Positions 1-5,282 of a DNA stretch of 6,026 bases are shown piece after piece. Numbering within the stretch: the first letter of the stretch is position 1; each line of letters starts with the position of its first letter. Source of the DNA: Flavobacteriaceae bacterium (GTDB taxonomy: Bacteria > Bacteroidota > Bacteroidia > Flavobacteriales > Flavobacteriaceae); assembly GCA_018672145.1 (NCBI GenBank), contig JABHGH010000118.1, positions 1 through 6,026 of the forward strand, given 5' to 3'. The position numbers and the translations under genes were made by a program. Below the pieces are notes generated by a model. The model had not been told where the DNA came from. It saw nothing but the letters and a program-made list of their open reading frames with translations, and did no database searches.

Positions 1-782
1 ACATTTGATGTTTTTAATGCTTTGCTCGTCATTAAAAAGTGTGTTGTATTTACATAATTTGACAAAAGCTGATGCGTTTCATCCCTAGGGGAAATACGAC
101 CACTTAACCAAAGAGTCGCTTTATTTAGATCAATCTTATTGTTCTTGGCAACGGCAAGGGCGTAATACAGCAAGTCGGTTTCGTTTTGCCATGAAAAAGT
201 ATTGTAAAATGCCAGCTGTCCATTAGTAAACACAAAAAAGTACGTCAAACTGTGTTGAATATGAACCACCCAATAGGGGTTGTTTTTTTCAATGTCAGCT
301 GCTTTTTTTGATAAAATGTCGAGAAGCAAACTGCTGGCGTGCACGTACGAAAACGAACCAAACATTTCAAGAAACATATTGTTTACATTGACATAGGGAA
401 TATAGACGTTCACTGCATCGGTTGATGAAACATTGTCAAAAGACACAAAATCATGTTTGCGAATGTCGGCATGATCTTCAAGATAAGTGGCTCTTTTGTT
501 TTCGTCAAAAAGGGGTTCAGGTACAAAAGTAGATAGGTTATTGGCGATGCATGATCGAACATCAGAATACGATTGGTCAGTCACACCTTGTTCGGCGAGA
601 TACTTCTTGATATATTCATGAAGTTCTTCCTCGGCAACATTTTCTTGAAAGTCATAGGATTTGAGTCTCCCAACTTCTTTTGTTGCGGGGTTATATGTTA
701 AAAAAGAAAGTCCATCCCTGTTAATCAGAATGGACAAAGCTTGATTTTTTTCGGAAAGGGTCTTACTCTTTTGGGGTGTCAT
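1..782 (-). CDS. DUF3822 family protein (C-terminus cut by window edge)
   Basis: The reading frame is open from ATG at 782 to the left edge, giving 260 codons with no stop; family members are about that long or slightly longer, so probably only a short C-terminal tail is missing. I recognise the family from the early segment ALSILINRDGLSF (residues 15-27), the central VYIPYVNVNNMFLEMFGSF-type block (about residues 138-156), and the later segments TNGQLAFYNTF and DLLYYALAVAKNNKIDL. It looks cytosolic, with no signal peptide or membrane helix. The function is unknown. I recall, with moderate certainty, that a Bacteroides member solved by structural genomics has an actin-like ATPase fold. The start overlaps the end of the upstream membrane-protein gene by 20 bp, so the two are probably co-transcribed and translationally coupled. 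In flavobacteria this gene is often followed by rsmD and coaD, which would lie beyond the edge; this is from memory and cannot be seen here. Confidence 0.85.
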   Translation of the reverse strand, partial: MTPQKSKTLSEKNQALSILINRDGLSFLTYNPATKEVGRLKSYDFQENVAEEELHEYIKKYLAEQGVTDQSYSDVRSCIANNLSTFVPEPLFDENKRATYLEDHADIRKHDFVSFDNVSSTDAVNVYIPYVNVNNMFLEMFGSFSYVHASSLLLDILSKKAADIEKNNPYWVVHIQHSLTYFFVFTNGQLAFYNTFSWQNETDLLYYALAVAKNNKIDLNKATLWLSGRISPRDETHQLLSNYVNTTHFLMTSKALKTSN

Positions 783-1413
783 ATGTAGTGGGCCAGTTTC
801 CGCTTGTACTCACTTCAGTTAATGAACCAAGTGTAATGTCGGGGCCATTAACACCATCAACTGAAACCACCTTTTTCTCTTCCGAGACGAGGTATTTGTC
901 TTGATCGTGCAGAACAATATCTTTGCTTACTTTGACTTCAAAAACAGGCAAACGGTATCCATTGTTGTCTAAAACGTCTGTCGAAAGGGTAAAGCGTTGG
1001 TCTTCTTTCCCCTTGATTGGAACAAACATCATTTGTTTGTAGCGGTCTGAATCGCCAAACAAAGAGTCTTTCACAGAAGCAAATCCAAGTGTATCCACAA
1101 CAATTACCTCACGTAGCATGTCAATTCTATATATCTTGTCATATTCCAAAAAACTCGAATCACGCTTTTGTGTCAAGGTATATTGTGCTGAATCAACAAA
1201 GGCAACCAAGCTGTCAAGGTTATCACTGTAATAGCCCAACACATCTTTGTGGGCAGCTTGCGCATTTCCGATGTCTTTTAACTTAGCGATGACTTTGGTG
1301 TACCGCTCAGTTTTTATTTGGTTGAATGCAATGGGACCATTGATTGAATCGTAAATTTTGTACGCAAAAAACACACAAAGTACCCATAGAACGATTTGAA
1401 TGCCAGATTTCAT
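763..1413 (-). CDS. Conserved membrane-anchored protein of unknown function
   Basis: This encodes 216 residues from ATG at 1413. An in-frame TTG at 1440 would add nine residues, but it lies inside a near-perfect promoter -7 element, so the ATG is preferred; it also puts the hydrophobic helix at the very N-terminus. Residues 5-20 (IQIVLWVLCVFFAYKI) form one membrane span, with no clear cleavage site, so the protein is probably anchored with its bulk in the periplasm. Next comes a helical stretch (about 33-75) containing KLKDIGNAQAAHKDVLGYY, whose pattern resembles the helix after the membrane span of pilins and pseudopilins. The remainder looks beta-rich and ends with VDGVNGPDITLGSLTEVST and GNWPTTYD. 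There is no G-F-x-x-x-E prepilin cleavage motif. I recognise it only as a conserved flavobacterial hypothetical protein commonly next to DUF3822. It is the first gene of a leftward pair. Confidence 0.85.
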   Translation of the reverse strand: MKSGIQIVLWVLCVFFAYKIYDSINGPIAFNQIKTERYTKVIAKLKDIGNAQAAHKDVLGYYSDNLDSLVAFVDSAQYTLTQKRDSSFLEYDKIYRIDMLREVIVVDTLGFASVKDSLFGDSDRYKQMMFVPIKGKEDQRFTLSTDVLDNNGYRLPVFEVKVSKDIVLHDQDKYLVSEEKKVVSVDGVNGPDITLGSLTEVSTSGNWPTTYDTPKE

Positions 1414-1437
1414 AACTGATATGAATTTGAATGCTAA

Positions 1438-1445
1438 CAAAACTA
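1438..1445 (-). promoter_or_regulatory. Candidate -7 element for the membrane-protein/DUF3822 pair
   Basis: Read on the minus strand this is TAGTTTTG, an exact match to the Bacteroidota -7 consensus TAnnTTTG. It would place the transcription start near 1432, about 19 nt before the ATG at 1413. The expected -33 TTTG is not well matched: about 19 nt upstream there is only a T-rich stretch. AT-rich sequence makes chance matches likely, so this is a candidate only. Confidence 0.45.
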
Positions 1446-1453
1446 CAATTTTT

Positions 1454-1488
1454 TTTGAATAGAAAAAGGTAAAAAGAACTTACTTTTA
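1454..1488 (+). promoter_or_regulatory. Weak candidate promoter for the helicase-kdsB pair
   Basis: On the plus strand TTTG at 1454-1457 is followed after 23 nt by TACTTTTA at 1481-1488, which matches TAnnTTTG except for the last base. The spacing is at the long end of what is accepted for Bacteroidota, and the leader before the ATG at 1505 would be only about 10 nt. It overlaps the divergent upstream region, so both transcripts would start within about 60 bp of each other. Confidence 0.25.
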
Positions 1489-1504
1489 CTCTCAATAAGC
1501 TACT

Positions 1505-2920
1505 ATGAGTCTAGAAGAACATATTCAAAAAGCATTTCCTTACACGCCCACTTCGGATCAGCAAACAGCGATTATTGGCTTTTCTAGTTTTTTGCGACAA
1601 TCAAAAAAAAATACATTATTTCTGCTCAAGGGTTATGCCGGAACTGGAAAAACAACGCTAATTGGCTCTTGGCTTAGACCATTGCAACAGCAAGGTTTTA
1701 AGGTTGTTTTGTTGGCACCCACTGGTCGAGCTGCCAAGGTCATGTCGAGTTATGCAAAGCATAAAGCCAACACCATTCATAAGCGTATCTACTTTGCGCA
1801 ACAAAACAAGAATGGCGGCATCAAATTCAAGTTACAAAAAAACAAATTCCGTAAAGCGATCTTTATTGTTGATGAGGCCTCTATGATAGGGGACGAACTA
1901 GCTACGTCCAAGTTGTTTGATAACGGATCCTTGCTTCAAGATTTGATTTCATACGTTCATGAAGGAACAGATTGCAAATTGGTATTTGTGGGCGACACGG
2001 CACAGTTACCCCCTGTAAAACAGGAGTTGAGTCCGGCTTTACAACAAAACTATTTATCCCTTAATTTCTCCGTTGATGTCACCGAAGTCGAACTCTCGGA
2101 AGTTCTTCGTCAGGATGCAGCATCGGGTATACTGCACAATGCCACAAGACTACGCCAGCTTTTGCAAGAGAATATTGTCAATGATTTTCGCTTTCATCTG
2201 CAAGGAATGGCCGATATCACGCACTTAATTGACGGTCACGACATACAAGGCGCACTCGAAGATGGCTATCGCGATGTTGGGCGTACAGAAACCACCATAG
2301 TCGTTCGTTCAAACAAAAGGGCCAACCTTTACAACCGCCAAATTCGCAAACAGATTATGAGCCTAGAAAATGATTTGGCGGTAGGCGACTTGCTAATTGT
2401 TGTCAAAAACAATTATTTCTGGCTCAGCCCTGAAAGCCAAGCTGGGTTTATCGCCAATGGCGATGTGATTGAGATTTTACGTATTCAGTCCTTTCAAGAA
2501 CTCTACGGATTTCGCTTTGCCAAAGTCCATGTGCAATTGGTCGATTACCCTGACCAAGCTCCCTTTGATACTGTTTTGATTTTGGACGCACTCGATGCAG
2601 AAGGTCACGCCCTGACCTATGACCAATCCAATGAACTCTACACCAAGGTTCGTCAAGACTATGCACATTTACCCAAATACAAACAATATCCAGAAGTCAA
2701 GAAAAATCCGTTCTTCAACGCATTGCAAGTCAAGTTTGCCTATGCGTTGACGTGTCATAAAGCACAAGGTGGACAATGGAAAAGGGTGTTTGTCGAAAAA
2801 CCGTACTTGCCTGATGGTCCCTCGTTAGATTATTTTCGTTGGCTCTATACTGCCGTCACTCGCGCGTCGGAACAGTTATTCCTGATTGGGTTTGGGAATG
2901 ATGACGTGACCAACGACTGA
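1505..2920 (+). CDS. ATP-dependent RecD2-like superfamily 1 DNA helicase (short form)
   Basis: This is a 471-residue SF1B (RecD/Pif1-type, 5'-3') helicase acting in the cytoplasm on DNA, presumably in repair, recombination or replication-fork processing. All core motifs are visible in order: Q motif DQQTAI (18-23), Walker A GYAGTGKTT (43-51), motif Ia LAPTGRAAKVM (70-80), Walker B VDEASM (122-127), motif III FVGDTAQLPPV (161-171), motif IV-like LSEVLRQ (197-203), motif V TCHKAQGGQWKRVFV (416-430) and motif VI YTAVTRASEQLFLIG (448-462). An SH3-like insertion is suggested by FIANGDVIEILRI (about 315-327). Compared with classical RecD2 of 700 residues or more it lacks the long N-terminal helix-hairpin-helix region; the motor domains are complete, so it is a compact family and not a truncated gene. 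There is no RecB or RecC partner in the window. kdsB follows after 19 bp, probably in the same transcript. It is often annotated as an AAA-family ATPase or a RecD-like exonuclease subunit. Confidence 0.93.
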   Translation: MSLEEHIQKAFPYTPTSDQQTAIIGFSSFLRQSKKNTLFLLKGYAGTGKTTLIGSWLRPLQQQGFKVVLLAPTGRAAKVMSSYAKHKANTIHKRIYFAQQNKNGGIKFKLQKNKFRKAIFIVDEASMIGDELATSKLFDNGSLLQDLISYVHEGTDCKLVFVGDTAQLPPVKQELSPALQQNYLSLNFSVDVTEVELSEVLRQDAASGILHNATRLRQLLQENIVNDFRFHLQGMADITHLIDGHDIQGALEDGYRDVGRTETTIVVRSNKRANLYNRQIRKQIMSLENDLAVGDLLIVVKNNYFWLSPESQAGFIANGDVIEILRIQSFQELYGFRFAKVHVQLVDYPDQAPFDTVLILDALDAEGHALTYDQSNELYTKVRQDYAHLPKYKQYPEVKKNPFFNALQVKFAYALTCHKAQGGQWKRVFVEKPYLPDGPSLDYFRWLYTAVTRASEQLFLIGFGNDDVTND

Positions 2921-2939
2921 TTTGTTGTATTTTCGTACC

Positions 2940-3662
2940 ATGAAAGTGATCGCTGCTATCCCTGCCCGCTACCAAGCCAGTCGTTTTCCAGGAAAACTCT
3001 TGGCCGATCTTGCTGGCAAACCCGTGATTCAACACACCTACGAGGCAGTTCACAATTCAGGACTGTTTGATAATGTCTATGTCGTGACCGATAGCGATCA
3101 GATCGAAAATGCTATCCGCGGTTTTGGTGGAAATGTGATTCGTAGTCAAAAACAACACCAATGTGGTAGCGATCGCATAGCCGAAGCAGTTCTCGAATTG
3201 GAGGTCGATGTGATTATTAATGTACAGGGCGACGAACCTTTTATTAGCGCAGCCAGCTTACAGAATTTGATTGACGTTTTTCAAAACGATAAAACACAGT
3301 CGATTGATTTGGCATCGCTGATGATTCCAATCTCCGAAGATATCGAAAACCCCAACGTTGTGAAGGTTATTACTGACTTGTCACATCGCGCGCTCTACTT
3401 TTCACGCACAGCGATTCCTTATCTCCGCACTGAAGACACACCAATAATCTACTATAAGCATGTTGGGGTGTATGCGTTTCGCAAAAATGCCCTTGTCGAT
3501 TTTTACCACCATCCACCCACACCGCTCGAAGAAGCAGAGAAAATAGAGGCCATCCGCTATTTGGAAATGGGAAAAACCATTCAAATGCTAGAGACAGATT
3601 TTGTGGGCATTGGCATTGATGTACCAGCCGACTTGGAACGTGCAAAACAGTTGATGCGCTAA
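2940..3662 (+). CDS. kdsB: 3-deoxy-manno-octulosonate cytidylyltransferase (CMP-Kdo synthetase)
   Basis: KdsB joins CTP and Kdo to make CMP-Kdo and pyrophosphate, the activated sugar used for the inner core of lipopolysaccharide; the enzyme is cytosolic. The 240-residue product has the usual family length. Visible signatures are the N-terminal nucleotide-binding segment IPARYQASRFPGKLL (7-21), CGSDR (75-79), the metal-binding QGDEP (96-100), YFSRTAIPY (153-161), KHVGVYAFRK (173-182), the LEEAEKIEAIRYLE helix (196-209) and the C-terminal GIDVPADLERAK (225-236), which carries the second metal-binding aspartate (D227). The ATG at 2940 is chosen because the product then begins MKVIAAIPAR as in the family; an in-frame TTG at 2922 would add six unconserved residues. 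The gene starts 19 bp after the helicase and probably shares its transcript. Its stop codon overlaps that of the convergent YebC gene. Confidence 0.97.
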   Translation: MKVIAAIPARYQASRFPGKLLADLAGKPVIQHTYEAVHNSGLFDNVYVVTDSDQIENAIRGFGGNVIRSQKQHQCGSDRIAEAVLELEVDVIINVQGDEPFISAASLQNLIDVFQNDKTQSIDLASLMIPISEDIENPNVVKVITDLSHRALYFSRTAIPYLRTEDTPIIYYKHVGVYAFRKNALVDFYHHPPTPLEEAEKIEAIRYLEMGKTIQMLETDFVGIGIDVPADLERAKQLMR

Positions 3663-4366
3663 ATCATGGTGTGATAAACGTTTTGTACGTCATCGTCCTC
3701 TTCAATTTTTTCAAGTAATTTTTCAACTTCCTCTGCCTGTTCACCTGTCAATGCTTTGGTTGTCGTTGGTATGCGTTCGAAGCCAGAGGAGAGGATTGGT
3801 ATTTCATCTTGTTCAAGTTCCTTTTGAATGGCACCAAACTGCTCAAAAGGGGCGTAAAGCAGAATACCATCATCATCTACAAAGACCTCATCAACACCAT
3901 AATCTATAAATTCCAGTTCGAGTTCTTCAACATCTAATCCATCGGTAGGGATTCTGAAATTGCAGGTGTGGTCAAACATAAATTCAACAGATCCAGAAGT
4001 TCCTAAGTTTCCGTTACACTTATTGAAGTAGCTTCGAATATTTGCAACGGTTCGATTGTTGTTGTCAGTAGCGGTTTCAACTAAAATCGCAACTCCATGA
4101 GGACCATACCCTTCAAACAAAACCTCTTTGTAGTTTTCGACACTTTTGTCAGAAGCACGTTTGATTGCACGCTCAATATTGTCTTTGGGCATATTGACGG
4201 CTTTTGCATTTTGAATAACAGCGCGTAGTCTAGAATTCGTTTCGGGATTGGCTCCTCCGTCTCGAACTGACATTGCGATGTCCTTACCAATTCTTGTAAA
4301 GGTTTTGGCCATTGCTGACCATCGCTTCATTTTTCGTGCTTTTCGAAATTCAAATGCTCTTCCCAT
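3659..4366 (-). CDS. YebC/PmpR family DNA-binding regulator or translation factor
   Basis: This is a complete 235-residue member of the YebC/TACO1 family. The N-terminus MGRAFEFRKARKMKRWSAMA, then FTRIGKDIAMSVRDGGANPE (23-42), is the Bacteroidota form of the family opening. Other signatures are LRAVIQNAKAVNMPKDNIERA (48-67), EGYGPHGVAILVE (85-97), DNNNRTVANIR (101-111), GNLGTSGSVEFMF (119-131) and an acidic tail ending EEDDDVQNVYHTM. Most databases call this a transcriptional regulator; more recent work, as I recall it, supports a role on the ribosome in relieving stalling at difficult motifs, like mitochondrial TACO1. The sequence alone does not separate the two. The start at 4366 matches the conserved N-terminus. 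It appears to be monocistronic with its own promoter at about 4380-4413, and it converges on kdsB with overlapping stop codons. Confidence 0.95.
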   Translation of the reverse strand: MGRAFEFRKARKMKRWSAMAKTFTRIGKDIAMSVRDGGANPETNSRLRAVIQNAKAVNMPKDNIERAIKRASDKSVENYKEVLFEGYGPHGVAILVETATDNNNRTVANIRSYFNKCNGNLGTSGSVEFMFDHTCNFRIPTDGLDVEELELEFIDYGVDEVFVDDDGILLYAPFEQFGAIQKELEQDEIPILSSGFERIPTTTKALTGEQAEEVEKLLEKIEEDDDVQNVYHTMI

Positions 4367-4379
4367 ATTGACCTTTTGC

Positions 4380-4413
4380 CAAAGATAAAAAAAACGGATT
4401 TTGGATTTGACAA
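4380..4413 (-). promoter_or_regulatory. Candidate Bacteroidota-type promoter of the YebC-family gene
   Basis: On the minus strand TATCTTTG (4387 to 4380) is an exact match to TAnnTTTG. A TTG lies upstream at 4413-4411, separated by 23 nt, which is long but within the reported range. The transcription start would be near 4374, giving a very short leader of roughly 8 nt before the ATG at 4366. The rest of the gap (4414-4517) shows nothing gene-like. Confidence 0.45.
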
Positions 4414-4517
4414 GCCACGCACATTTTTAAATTCAAGAGATCAAAATAAATAGAACTCGACTTAGCTGCTTGAACAAGTCTCATTTATTAGTGATGACAG
4501 TATAGATTGTGTGAAAT

Positions 4518-5027
4518 TTATTGCTTTGATGCATTTGTGATATTACCCGAACCAAACACTCGGATTTCTTTTTGGTTTGGTTCTCCTTTATATTTAATAT
4601 CTCCAGACCCGATAAGGGTGGTTTCGAACTTACTCGTTTCCAAGGGATGTGTTGAGTAAATGTCACCAGAACCAACTAAAGTAATGCTTGACAGTTCTTC
4701 AAAAGGGACTTTAATATGAATTCCCTTTTTCGTCTTCAGATTCACATTGTTTGTGTCCAAAATCAAAGTATTATTTTTAACATTGATTTTGACCAGCTCA
4801 TGTATATTTTCGTCGGTTTCCACAACGATTTTTCCCTCAGTTCCTCTGACTAGCTCTACGTCCATAAAACCTACTGATTTTAGCTGGTCATAGTCGGATG
4901 TTGTTGTTGTTTCTGTAGTCAGATTTCCATTTCCTACAACCCTTTTGGTTTTCCAAAATTGAGTATATCCATTGGAAAAAAAGAAGAATAAAAAAATAGT
5001 TAATGTTGGTTTTATGAATGGCTTCAT
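4518..5027 (-). CDS. Secreted GIN-domain protein (DUF2807), short form
   Basis: The ATG at 5027 gives 169 residues. An upstream in-frame ATG at 5069 is rejected because it would put 14 polar residues in front of the signal peptide. Residues 1-23 (a basic start, then LTIFLFFFFSNGYTQ) look like an export signal, so the protein is probably periplasmic or cell-surface. The mature part matches the head GIN (putative auto-transporter adhesin) domain: VVGNGNLTTETTTTSDYDQL (30-49), FMDVELVRGTEGKIVVETDE (54-73), HIKVPFEELSSITLVGSGDI (104-123), then GSGDI (140-144) and GSGN (159-162). These GSG turns recur every 19-21 residues, as in a beta-solenoid. Family members are usually longer, with more GSGD rungs between the first rung and the final KYKGEP...GSG segment, so this one seems to have lost several rungs in frame. 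Function is unknown; adhesion is only the family label. No clear terminator follows it. Confidence 0.88.
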   Translation of the reverse strand: MKPFIKPTLTIFLFFFFSNGYTQFWKTKRVVGNGNLTTETTTTSDYDQLKSVGFMDVELVRGTEGKIVVETDENIHELVKINVKNNTLILDTNNVNLKTKKGIHIKVPFEELSSITLVGSGDIYSTHPLETSKFETTLIGSGDIKYKGEPNQKEIRVFGSGNITNASKQ

Positions 5028-5063
5028 GATTTGGTGGTTTTGGTTAAATAAAAGATTTGTGTC

Positions 5064-5134
5064 ATGCAAACATTAGACTAGCGCATCTTTTTAAAAATGT
5101 TTAAAAAAGAAAAAAGCACTGACGATGTTTGCAT
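5064..5134. repeat. Nested imperfect inverted repeat upstream of the GIN-domain gene
   Basis: ATGCAAACAT at 5064-5073 and its exact reverse complement ATGTTTGCAT at 5125-5134 flank an inner AT-only dyad, TTTTTAAA at 5088-5095 with TTTAAAAA at 5100-5107. The centres of the two dyads (about 5099 and 5097.5) nearly coincide, and the intervening arms are weakly similar, so the 71 bp may be one decayed hairpin. It lies in the 255-bp gap between the oxidoreductase stop (5283) and the GIN-domain start (5027). The left arm, read on the minus strand, includes TAATGTTTG at 5075-5067, one base longer than a TAnnTTTG -7 element and about 40 nt from the ATG, so it may overlap the promoter. The rest of the gap (5135-5282) is AT-rich with no gene, RNA or strong terminator that I can see. 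Confidence 0.4.
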
Positions 5135-5282
5135 TTTCAATGTATATTTTTTTGTCAAAAAATCAAATTCCATTTTTAAATAAATCAAATTTTTTGTAGG
5201 ACGATTCTTAACCACCAATAGAAAACTAGTATTTGTGCTTATAGGATAACATTCTTAGATTGAGGTCTAGCGTCAACGACAA

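Noticed and set aside
1017..1286. 89-codon plus-strand open frame
   Set aside because: It is antisense within the well-supported membrane-protein gene, and its product has no recognisable domain and an implausible composition.
1414..1440. TTG at 1440 as the start of the membrane-protein gene
   Set aside because: It sits in the best promoter candidate, uses a rare start codon and adds nine residues in front of a good N-terminal membrane helix that begins just after ATG 1413.
2928..2935. TATTTTCG as a -7 element for kdsB
   Set aside because: It ends 4 nt before the ATG, leaving no room for a transcription start upstream of the codon, and has a mismatch to TAnnTTTG.
3370..3645. 91-codon minus-strand open frame inside kdsB
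   Set aside because: It is wholly antisense to conserved kdsB coding sequence, with a cysteine- and tryptophan-rich product unlike any family I know; it is a chance open frame.
4459..4480. Possible terminator hairpin after the GIN-domain gene (GACTT / AAGTC arms)
   Set aside because: The arms are only 5 bp with a 12-nt loop, and the following T-rich stretch is interrupted, so it is too weak to call.
4481..4675. 64-codon minus-strand open frame overlapping the end of the GIN-domain gene
   Set aside because: It is an alternative frame of the conserved GSGD-repeat coding region and shows no protein features of its own.
5159..5190. AAATCAAATT direct repeats in the AT-rich gap
   Set aside because: These are short low-complexity sequence in a very AT-rich stretch and are expected by chance.
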